From positions 1,556,308-1,620,307 of the forward strand of contig ONZQ02000007.1 of NCBI GenBank assembly GCA_900312665.1: a stretch of DNA of 64,000 nucleotides, in the 5' to 3' direction. This document shows positions 41,534-51,788 of the stretch, piece by piece. A program made the translations under genes and the position numbers. The notes beneath the pieces are model-generated. The model had not been told where the DNA came from, ran no database searches, and saw only the letters and a program-made list of their open reading frames with translations. The DNA is from Cephalotrichum gorgonifer. Lineage: Eukaryota; Ascomycota; Sordariomycetes; Microascales; Microascaceae. Position 1 is the first letter of the stretch. Every line of letters begins with the position of its first letter.

Positions 41534-44208
41534 TGAGACGAAGCCGTGGATTCGGTTGGGTAGCGGATGGCGAGTGTCGGATGTTGTATGCCTCTGGGGT
41601 TGTTGAGGGGGTGGGCCGTGTAAGTGGTGTAAGTGTGTCCTCTGTCGAAGCGAGATGCGAAATGCGGAGCATGCAAGTTTCCGCGTGAGTACCAAAAAGG
41701 GCGTGCGTGCGTCGTGCTTCAAGGAGGAAATGGCGAGTTAGGAACCCCTTTGGCTGGTTGAAGGAAACTGGTTGGCTGTTGGGAGGGTCCCGCGAGGGAG
41801 TCGGTGTAAGTGTCGGTGTGGGTTAGAAGGCGGAAGGATGTATTGCTGGGGAACGTGTAGTTTCGGCGAAGAGAAGGGGACGGGTTGGCCGATTGAAAGG
41901 AAAGGGCGATAGAGGGATCAAAGTATAAGACAAAAAGAATAAATAGTATATAAGATCGAAGATAAACCAGGGAGCAGAGACTCGCTGGAGAATGGGGCGA
42001 TGGGGAGGGCAATATTGGAAGAAAAAGGAAGGGTAGCGAAGTAGAAGTGGGCTGCTTGGACTTGTAGGAATGAGACGACGATATTAACAGGCGATGCGGG
42101 ATATATTCCTCGAACTCCCTTTCGCTGCGATTGTCACACCTTGTTCATTGGCAGTCGATGTTGAGCCATATAGCGGAAGAGAATTGCTGCGAGGGGCACA
42201 TCTTTTGAATTGATAAATAGGCGCCCTGCGGGGGGGAAGAAGAAAAAGAAGCAGAAGCACAAACTCAAAACGGATGCAGAGGAAGAAAGAACTGAAATAG
42301 AGGAGGAGTAGGAGAAGAGGCGCAGGATGGGGAGAGACGAGATGGCGGAGGGGGTCGGGGTCGGGCGGGTGCATGCTTAAAGGATTTGTATATTTTACTA
42401 TTCGCGCTACAGAGACGATATCCCCGTTTCGGCATTTCCCCAAGTTACGAGTACCTTGGCCAAGAGAGGGGCCGAAAAGAAAAGGGACTGAGATTGGAGA
42501 GAGAAAAAAAAAGGGCCCTCGGGAGGGCCACAATGACGATATCGTCTATCGCGCATGGTCACTAACATGAACGGAAGGACAGGAAGGGAAAAGGTGGGGG
42601 GTGGGGGGTGGATCAGGAATTCCGTCCTATCTTCGGGCCGCCCAAGGAATATAATAAAAGGGGGAGCTGTGATTCGGACGTGGCAGAGGAAAGGAGGGGC
42701 GTAACCCTAGAGGAGAGAATGGGGCACGCATGCAGATGCAGGTCTGTGGGAGGCGGGCATTAGGCAGAGTTCGATGCAGCGAGGGAAACGAGTGCATGCA
42801 AGACCTCGTACTTCCAAGTACGTGTGATTACATAGTGCTGAGAAGGAGGAAACGGAATCGAAAGAAAAGGAACGGGGTGAATGTAGGATATGCGGACTTT
42901 GCAGGGTGGGAGTGTTTGAGTGGTCTGGCATGATTCCACACCCAGTTCGCTTTTCGGCTTGCCCGCTCCGCAGCTTCTGCTTCTGCTTCTGCTTCTGCTC
43001 TCACTCCTATTTCCACGTTTCTTCGTCGCCAGGTAGGCAGGTGGGAGGTTGGGAAGGATGTTTCGCTGCGGTGCCGAGGTGGGACAGGCATGGACACCGC
43101 CGGAGCGGGAATGGACTTAACTAGAACCCCCGAAGGGTCCGGCAAATAAAAGCCGTCTTACATGCACTGGAGTCTAGGGTGTTCCGTGTAAGCCACGCAG
43201 AGAACAAGAGCAGAAGAGAAGACCCTTGTTACCGCTCTCATTGGATTGGTCACTGAGCAACACCAGAGGTGGACGCACTTGCTACCCACGTGCTCTCCGG
43301 CTCTGCTGTCGCCGCCGCGGTTTTTCGACGCTTCCCCGGAATGATACCTAATAAAACCCACGCTAAGGATGAAAGTGTATGGAGAGCAACAAAAGGGAGG
43401 GAGGGTAGGAGGAGAACGAACAAGGCTAACACTTCGGCCTAGTCGTACCACACGCTTGCAGACACCATGATGGCTCAAATCAGGCATTGTCAATGAATGT
43501 GATCCAATCCCGACGAGGCGAGGCGAAGGCGGGTGGGAATACTACCACACCCGTGTTGCATGGCCTATTTTTTTTTCTTCTTTCGAAGAAAACCATGAGA
43601 AGAAAGGAGCTGCATTGTCGAAGGAGGGATACGTCGATAATTGTCAAGGCCGATTCTCCATGGGGTCGTCTCTTGTGGCATGTGAGATGTGAGACGTGGG
43701 ATAGGACACAGGACGCGGGGAAATGAGGCGGGGGATGGCAGGTTGGGTGTGATTGATCGAGTGGTCAGGAACAAGAGAGGGGAGCTTCAAAGCCTGGCCG
43801 GGAGGTGGCATTAGGGAGCCGAGTGCTATGAATATATGTAGTGTTCACGAGAATTGGGTGCCTTCCATCTAGGGAAAATTCTGTGGTGTTATCACGAGTG
43901 AGGCAGGGTTGGCTGCGACTCTGTAAGAAAAAAAAGGCAGGCACGACCTTTGTCCCCTCCCCCTTCGCATCTACTTACCTCTACCTAGATACCTCGACGG
44001 ATACTTTGCTTCTTGCCTCTGATAACCGACGTTACTGTTAGGGTGACCGTCGCGATTGCCGTTTTTGGCCCAGGTTGGGCCTAACAGGCGTGTTAGGCAG
44101 CAATCAGTATACCTCTGCATATTGAAGGCATGTTGTCATTGGGCCCGACTGCCAGACAATGCCATCATTCGCCTACAAGTACTCCCCATTAATAAGTCGC
44201 GACCAACC
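41534..44208. other. Long intergenic region
   Basis: This 2.7 kb space holds the presumed promoter of the 41533 gene. It contains a (CTTCTG)4 repeat at 42974-42997 and a TACGAGTA motif at 42446. Frames on both strands (for example near 42084-42533 and 43158-43493) show no coding character. Confidence 0.45.
42974..42997. repeat. (CTTCTG)4 microsatellite
   Basis: Four perfect hexamer copies in non-coding DNA. Confidence 0.75.
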
Positions 44209-45228
44209 ATGGAGCCGCCTGATCCAGCCCCTACCGAGGCCGAGGGCAGCATCGACGTGCATCATGATGCACCGGCTAGGCCAGTGGGCCCGCTAGCTGA
44301 TGACAGCGCCGTCCCAGGGGAGGACCCTACAAGCGCATGTACATGCCGTCTCTCTCGGCGACTCTCTATTCCGGATCGGAAGGAACCTCGGCGCCGCCCT
44401 CCGCCACCTGAAATTGGCCCACGGCCATCCCAAGCCTATGGGTCGAGGCGGTATGCATCAACCAAAATGACACGGAGAAGGAGGGGCAAGTATGCCATAC
44501 GCGCCAGATTTACTCTGTCGCCGCCAGTGTTGCCTGCTGGCTGGAGCCGGCTGCCGAGAGTAGCGATACTGCGATGCGGTGGATCATCTACTTTGGCGGG
44601 TTGGTCTTCGAATTGGGGATCGAGACGAAGCCTGAGCTGAGACTTCGGCCCCTACTGAGGCCGTGGGACTTGAAGCCGGAGAACGTCACCGACGAGACTT
44701 TGCGGGGCTTCCGCGATCTCAAGAGCCAGCTGGCAGGTGAGAGCCTCGAGGGGCAGAAGGCCGTAACGGCTTTGGGGAAGCTCTTCCGTCGTCCATACTG
44801 GAGACAAATATAGGTGGTATAGGAGGTCGTGCTGGGAAGGATGTCCGGTTCATGTGTGGGACGGTTACCGTACATACCTCAACCACGCGCACTATCTGAG
44901 AATGGAGGTGGCAAACAAGGAAGCACCGCAGGTGTCCGAGAAGGACGATGCATCAGGGTAGGAGCTCACGGCTTGCTCGGTCGACATAAGCCGCCCTATC
45001 AGCCTCCTACAGGTCCGGAGAGACAAGGGCCCCTTCCAGCTCGCGTGCCTCCTGTACCTCTACAACTTCGAGGCCACAGATCCCAGAGATAGGATATTTG
45101 ATCTTCTCGGATTTGCCTCGGACACGGAAGCCCTTGGCATTCACCCTAATTAAGGTAAGCCTTACCAGGATGCGTTTGTCGACATTGCGGTAGCTCTCTA
45201 CGGGCAGGGGCTAGCGCTCCAGGGGTAA
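44209..45228 (+). pseudogene. Degenerate HET-domain gene (heterokaryon incompatibility type)
   Basis: Fragments of the HET domain occur in order but in different reading frames. Around 44330 there is a WGDPT-like remnant (GEDPTSAC). At about 44380-44440 comes LGAALRHLKLAH. At 44440-44540, one frame over, SLWVEAVCINQND and TRQIYSVAASVACWLEP match the second HET motif. Near 45060-45130, DPRDRIFDLLGFAS is the typical downstream HET-protein motif. A terminal fragment (YQDAFVDIAVALYGQG) ends at TAA 45226-45228. At least two frameshifts and one in-frame stop separate these parts, so no full-length protein can be made. It is a relic of a gene from the family that triggers cell death on non-self fusion. 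Confidence 0.8.
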
Positions 45229-45568
45229 TTCTCTCACAAATGCTTAAGCGGGTATAGTGATACTATACATAGGTAAATACGTGTTATAGTAGGGCGGGTT
45301 AGTTGTAGTATTCCATAGTTAATAAGAGTAATTTCCCTCTGCTGTGAGGGAAGATTTTGGGATGATGGATGGATAGACAGGGTATGTCCTGTTTATACTG
45401 TAGTAATATAGAGGCTAGAGCAGTCTACCGACATCTCCTTCCCACTGTGTCGTGATATGAGGTACCTATAAGTCACGTGACGTGAGCGCCATTTCTCATC
45501 GGATACATTTTGATGTCTACATGTACGATGCCAGTAACAGGGTCAAAGCTGCATCTTCAGTTTCAGTC
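45229..45568. other. AT-richer spacer before FPGS
   Basis: About 340 bases, richer in A/T than the surroundings (for example 45240-45330), with TATA/ATA repeats. It could be a remnant of a mobile element or mutated DNA, but there are no terminal repeats or coding remnants to show it. Confidence 0.35.
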
Positions 45569-47416
45569 ATGAGCAGAAATTACAAAGTGGGTGAGAATAC
45601 CCTTTCTGTATCTAGTATAGTGTCATTAACCTTTCGATAGACCGCCCTCGCGATCCTCCACTCAAGACGTAGGCCGCGCCGGCCCACGACAGATCCAGCA
45701 AGCCTGCCAGGCCTGAGCCGCATACCCAGCGCCAATGGCGAAGCCGGGGTGCGAGGGACTCCGAGCTCATTCGGCATGAAGGAATGGCTCATCCAGATTG
45801 GTCACTCAGTATGCTACTAGCCACTAATTTTGTCTTATTTTTTTGTCTTTTTTTTTTATTATGATCGGGGAGTGAAAACGCTTGCTTACACCGATGAGAG
45901 GCTGCTGCCATTGACAGTCTGAACGTTATCCACGTCGCGGGGACGAAGGGAAAGGGGAGCACCTGCGCGTTTGCCGAGTCGTTCCTACGTGCCTATGGGG
46001 AGCGGACCGGGTTCCCGCGGAAGACGGGCCTCTACAGCTCGCCGCATCTAATCTACGAGGAGGAGAGGATCAGGATCAACACCAAGTCCATCTCTCGGGA
46101 CCTCTTTGCGAAGTACTTCTTCGAGGTGTGGGACGCCCTGTCGAAGGGCAGCACCGCTAGCGGCGGCGACCTACACCTGCCCCGATATCTCCAACTGTGG
46201 ACCCTAGTCTCGCTACACGCCTTCATCAGGGAGGGGGTGGAGGCGGCTATCATAGAGACGCACCACGGGGGCGAGTACGACGCCACGAACGTCTTTGAGC
46301 GGCCCGTCGCGACGGTCGTCACGTCCCTAGGCATGGACCACGCCAGGCAGCTAGGAGGCACCCAGGGGTCTATCGCGTGGCACAAGGCGGGCATCTTCAA
46401 GCATGAGGCCCAGGCCATCTCGGCCTGCCAGGACAAGGAAGCCGCGCAGGTCATCCGCGCCCGTGCGGCGGAGAAGGACGTCGCGGTCCAGTTCATCGCG
46501 GACGACGCGGCCCTGCCGACGGACGCGGCGCAGCTGAAGCCGGACGTCCAGCGCGTAAATTGCTCCCTGGCCCTCGCGGCCGCGCGCGCGGTTATCGCGA
46601 AGAAGGCGCCGAGTGAGCTCGGCCCGATGCTGGAGTCCGACGTGCTGAGGGGCATCGAGCGGTTCTCGTGGCCGGGGCGGTTCCAGATTCAGGTTGAGGG
46701 GCTGTGCCAGTGGTTTATAGATGGCGCCCACAATGAGATGAGCGTCGCCAAGGTTGCCGAGTGGTTTGTTGAGACGTCGCGGATGAAGATGTACGTTGCT
46801 GAGGGCTGTGCAAGCCTCAAAACTCGGTCTCTGATGCGGGCCTATGGGCTGTTCTTTTTGGACGTATTTCTTTCTAACACGCGTTGCTTAGGACTGCGCA
46901 ATCCCTTGTGCGGGTCTTGATATTCAACCAGACCTCGGAGGAGAGGGATTCGTCGGTCGTGTTTGAGCGGCTGGCGGAGTCTCTGAAGGACTGTGCTATA
47001 CAGTATGTTATCTTTGCGGAGTACAACCCGCACCGAGACTTCAATGCTGAGAAGGGTAAGCTCTTTTGTTTTTATGAAAAGAAATCTCCCCATTTCTGTT
47101 TCCCGGGACGGCAGCCCCAGTCCGATCAGACTAACCCTTTTCCCTTTCTGTTGCTTTAGATGCACAAGTTGAATCGACGCCCCCAGTAGCTCCGTCGAAG
47201 CGCGAGCAGTTCGCGGACACATGGCGCCGGGTCCAACCAGATTCTCGCATCCTTTTCGAGCCGTCTATAAAAGGGGCGCTGGATACTGCGAGGAATGTGG
47301 GGAGGGAGAGTGGGGGGGTGCAGACCCTGATAACGGGGAGCCTGCACCTCGTCGGCGATGCCCTGTTTCACCTGGGCCAGTCACCGGCCGGCGGCGGCGT
47401 GGTCGAGTTATGTTGA
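45569..47416 (+). CDS. Folylpolyglutamate synthase
   Basis: Exons: 45569..45586, 45641..45808, 45901..46790, 46892..47055, 47160..47416; 498 residues. The enzyme adds glutamates to folates (Mur ligase superfamily), retaining them in cytosol and mitochondria for one-carbon metabolism. Visible motifs: MSRNYKTALAILHSRRRP at the start; GMKEWLIQIGHS; P-loop NVIHVAGTKGKGST (70-83); GLYSSPHL; EERIRIN; ETHHGGEYDATN; TSLGMDH; IAWHKAGIF; FIDGAHN; and AEYNPHRDF. The first exon is only 18 nt. The intron before exon 3 ends at GAGAG 45900, just after a GCTTAC branch, and gives the SLNVIHVAG junction. Without these two 5' exons the gene looks N-terminally truncated; with them it is full length. It sits between a HET pseudogene and a HET gene. 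Confidence 0.9.
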
Positions 47417-49351
47417 CTTGTAATCATGATCCTTGCTTGGATGGGGCCACCTCTGGCCTTTGCCCGCCTTGGAACACAGTGCATATGGCAGGCTACCGGC
47501 AAAAAGATGAGTGGTTGACGAGCGGAAAGGCATGACGTGATGGCAGGACGGGGACGGCGTCGGATGGGTGGAGAGTGCAGGAGCACTAGTACATGAACGG
47601 TCCCTAAATGGGATTTCACATTCGCGAGAAAACGTGTCTAGGACCAGGACGGTGTGGGGTGGAGAAAAGCTGGAGGGGGCGGAGGGTGGGGTGGACTTAC
47701 AAGAAATGAGAAATGTGTGAGGATAGAAGGAGCGGGATAGAGGACAAATGAGAACGAGCTCAGGTCTGGAGTCTACCCACGGTAGAGTCCGCAAATAATA
47801 GACGAGGAGTAGGGTGAGGCGAGAACATGGCGAATAAACGTATCACCCATCACGTTACATTCCATTTTTCTGTCAGAAGGAGGATGGGAGACCTACTGGG
47901 GAAGAAATCCTAGTATGAAGGCGTTTGTATTACCGATGGGATATTGTACATGGGGTAGGGCGTAGGCACGTAGGAAGGATGTGGCCCGGAACAAGGGGGG
48001 AAGGGAGGGCGGCGGTTAGAGAGGAACTGTCGTGTTGTACTGACGGGTGCCGGGAAACGAGAAACGTGTGGGTTTGGGTGTGGGTACGGTTAAGTGAGGC
48101 TTACTGGAGGTGTAGTTCGTTCCCCCATGGGCAATTTGGGGTAAAAAGGAGGGGGGGGGCGGGGGGGGGCGAAGGGGGGACATGATGTCGTGGAACATGA
48201 AATCCGGCTCGAGTGTGGGAGGACCTGTGTGGAGAAAATGTGCAATCCCAAAAACGAGGGTAACCCACCCATGGAAGTCAGAAAGCTGGGAAGTGTGGGT
48301 TCGGGCGCTGTCTGCCCTCCGACACGTGAGACCTAGTCCCTGTTAGCTGTTCGTCGGGCAGCGATAGGGTTGTAAGTTACAAGGACATTGCTTGTATCAC
48401 GGCCTTGTGTCGCTGCTAGGGGGGCGGCGGGCAAATTTAGTTGCCGTCGGCTTACTTGATTGCGATGGGGAAGAGAGGGGGCCGGGGGGGGCGGGCTTTG
48501 AAGGATGCCCAAAGGGCATGAGTTTAGGGAGATGTGTGTGCGTGGAGGTGTGGAGGAGCTCCAGTGTTTAATAGGCTTGGTGAGGGAACGAAAAAACAAA
48601 TAAAATGTTAAGAGATCTCCTTGTCCCAATGCCAAGGCAGGGGACTAGACTGGAATCGGATCCGGGCCTCCAGTTGACAACACATCTAGCTCCCCCCCAC
48701 ATACGCCCCTCCCCCCTTACCCACCCCTTTACAGTTCCTCTGAGTACTCTAACCATCGTTCGTTCTCGAATCAGGGCACTCCAGTGAACCTTGGACCTTG
48801 GACCTTGGGCGTTCTTCTCAGCAACGAACTGCATAATAGCTGATGCCTCGCTGAAGATGCGCTCTCCGTGCAGGATTGTGAGGTGCACGGGCCCAGAAGC
48901 GCAATTATGACGTACGACGAGCTGTTGTTGTCCCCCTTGCTTCTCTCTGCCCCGCTTCCGAATCTCTTGCCGGGGCCGGAACATGGGTCTGAGTGTGCCG
49001 CTGACAGCCGGTCCGGCCCGGCCCCACCTTCGCCGAGATTATTCGGAGCTGCTGACCGGGGTGGCCGGGCTCCGAAAACCTTAAAAGGTCCGCAGCTTGG
49101 AGGCAAAACGGGGAAGATTATTTTACAGCGCGTTCAAGCGTCGCTACCGAGAGTGCCGTTCTTGGCTGGTGCATTTTTCGGCAACCAAAATCACCCTCGC
49201 TATTGCGCATCTCAAGTACCCAGGTAAGTACATGGCTGCGTACAAGGGAGTGGTGCAAAGGTGTCTGCAGACAAGAATGCATTCAAGCAAGACAAGCAAT
49301 ATTAATAAGGAATTTACAAAAAAAATCCTGGAAGCAAATCATGGCTGACGA
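47417..49351. other. Convergent intergenic region
   Basis: This 1.9 kb lies between the ends of FPGS and the HET-domain gene. It has G-rich stretches near 48140-48180. I see no supported gene, RNA or repeat family. Confidence 0.45.
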
Positions 49352-51383
49352 TCAACGAATGCGCGCCTCCGTCCCCGAGCCATCCCACACAATATTCTGC
49401 CTATGCAGGAACGCGACACCAGCCCTCTCATAAACGTTCTCCTCCCCCGTATTGAGAGAAGTCACGATCAGCGTATAGTAGGTAGTAGCCTTGCCCTGAT
49501 TCGACTCCATGCTTGAGCCGACCACGACGCACTTGAAAGGGCGGTCAAAGGTACGACTCGGCTCGTCTAGGAAGACGCGCGCGCCCGGCTCGACGCCGGC
49601 GATTTCGCGCACGAGAACCCTCAGCTCGAGCGCTCCGCTGCCATTATCGCCCTCGCACTTTTCCCAGGGCGAGACGACGTCACGGTCCCACTTGTCCCAG
49701 TCCACTCCCCCGAACGGCACGTTCATGTACTGGATGGCGCCGTCGTAGGCCATCCAGGACCAGGACGGGACGGGGCCCCGCTCCCCGTCGGGGAAGTCGA
49801 TGCGCTTCAGGCTCGTCTGGGCGCGCTGCCACAGCAGGCCTCGGCGCAGGTACACGTCCAGGACGCCGTATCCGCCCCTGGTGTTCAGGACGCTGAGCAG
49901 GCGGGTCTCCAGCCCCCGGATGGCGACGGGTCGGTCCGTGGGGTACGAGAGCGCCAGCTTGGAGTAGAGCTCGTAGAGGTCCTGGTACAGCTTGATCTTC
50001 AGGCCCTTGATGTAGTCGGGGAAGGAATGGGGGAAGTTGGCGTCGCCCAGGAAAGATGCTTTGGAGCTAGTAAGGGGGAAGGGGGAAGGTCAGCCGACGA
50101 AATTTCCTTCAAAATGAAGAATGTTCCATGCTTATCACTTCCATTGTTTGATTCGATTTAACGTACCTTCTCGTCCTTGTCAGTGTCTCACATCGTACAC
50201 CCTCGCCGCATTCCCAATACGTCTGCTTCTCGGCGAAGTAGATTGTCCGACGCGAGAGAGCTCGCTCCTGCAGAACCCAGCCCCTCTCATTCAGCTCTCC
50301 CTGCTCCACGTCTCCGTGAAAGTCATCGATCGCGTCGCACACGTAGTAGGCCGCAGTGCCCGCCCTCATCGCCACAGCTTCTCTCTCGGGCCGCGTCCTG
50401 AGAAAGTGCTCGGCCGGCGAGCCGGCGCAGCTGGCGGCGATGGTGACGTAGGCGGAGCGGAAAACGCGTTCCATGAGCTCCGCCTCTTTTCTGAAATCTC
50501 GCCCCTTGTCCTCGTCGAGCGGGTCGCTCTTGTTGTGCTGGATGACACAGAGCGAGTCGATCCAGAGGTACCGTACTTTGAGCTCCCGGACGATGGTAAT
50601 GGCGTCTTGGTACAGTGGCGGGAGTTGGGAATCGTCAATTCCCTTCCGTAGGCTTTCGATATTCTTCTCGTAGGTGCTGACGACCTTATCTCCGAGCGGG
50701 TTGGGGGCGCCTGGCTTGGGAGGCGACCCCCATCGATGGGACAAGGCGATGTATTTGGTCTTCTCTGCGAGTTTGCCGGTATCACAGATCAGGAAAGCCT
50801 GTCTTGAGCCATGCTTGCCTACATCAAGAAGTCTGGTCGGGAGAAAGGGTGCGTCCTGAAATTGGGAACACTGATGCGTGTCGCAGTCGCGAATCCACTC
50901 CCGGAGCACCTCGACGTGTGTCGGGCTTCCAGGGTCAGGGAGACTCGGAAATCCGGTCTGAACGTTTCCATTGAGGGTCTCGTCGGCCTCAGACGCTTTT
51001 GAAGATGTTGTCAGAGGTGAACCTAACGGTGCTCGACGGAAAGAATACCTACCAGGAAGCGCGTATAACGAAGCGATCGGCGGAAGTCGCTTGTTGTTGA
51101 ACCTCAGAGACGAGCCAATTCTAAAGAAGTGCAAATCATCACCGGGGAGAATGGCCCGGCTGAGAAGCGATCGAAAAAGTAGTCGGCACAGGGCACATCG
51201 AAACGAGCTCTCCTCCAACTTGGCCGCCGTGTCGTCGAAGCTACACTCTTGGGACCAAAGCGGTAAACCGGCGCAACGACTGCACAGCTCTGATGGATTA
51301 CTGGGATGAGGCAACTGGTCAAGACTGGCTCGGAGGCGCTCTGCTATGTCTTCGTCGGGGATATAACTCCATTCGTTGTCGAG
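49352..51383 (-). CDS. HET-domain protein (heterokaryon incompatibility type), 5' end unresolved
   Basis: Two exons are clear: complement(join(49352..50066, 50167..51383)), at least 643 residues. A cysteine-containing N-terminal region (SELCSRCAGLPLW, FRCALCRLLF) precedes the HET domain. Its motifs are YIALSHRWGSPP, then YQDAITIVRELKVRYLWIDSLCVIQ-type text, ASCAGSPAEHF, and NERGWVLQERALSRRTIYF with YWECGE. The C-terminal half contains ERGPVPSWSWMAYDG, the usual PSWSW motif of long HET proteins. Known family role: HET proteins trigger growth arrest or cell death when incompatible hyphae fuse. No in-frame ATG lies near the start. The frame opens just after a TAG at 51384-51386, so there is either an upstream exon spliced at that CTTAG or a one-base indel downstream of the ATG at 51372. 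The 100-nt intron is well supported. Confidence 0.85.
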
Positions 51384-51788
51384 CTAAGGCGTTTAGCTTA
51401 GGACGACCAGGTGGATATATAAGTACGGTGGACGACGTACTTTCTACATCAGAGCGACACAGTCGCGAACAGTTAGCCACAGTCTTCTGTCATGTATGGT
51501 GAACTTGTCTTGGTCTTGGCCTTCAACATACGGTCTATGAGTCCAGCGTTAGCTAAGAACTCATGTTATTTTCTCGATATCTAGGACTCACAAACTAACG
51601 CACACAGAAATATCACGCATTAGCTAAAAGTCTTCTCCATGTCACTTCATCTAGGGGGATCTTGGTCATGCCTTCTGCAAAGAGGGAAAGTGATATCAGT
51701 CAGCCACTGGACTGAAGGTATGCATTGTTGCCGTTAATTCATCTTACATACTGTAACAACTCTCATTAGAAACCGTCAGGCGTGCTTA
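51384..51788. other. Short region between HET and kinase genes
   Basis: It may hold the missing 5' exon or promoter of the HET gene (TATATAT near 51414) and a possible last exon of the kinase gene to the right, near 51620-51670. Neither could be fixed from sequence alone. Confidence 0.35.

Noticed and set aside
45229..45480. Transposon or RIP-mutated element in the AT-richer spacer
   Set aside because: No terminal repeats, target duplications or coding remnants could be identified.
45901..47416. FPGS as an N-terminally truncated pseudogene
   Set aside because: Two small upstream exons with good splice signals supply the missing conserved N-terminus and keep the frame.
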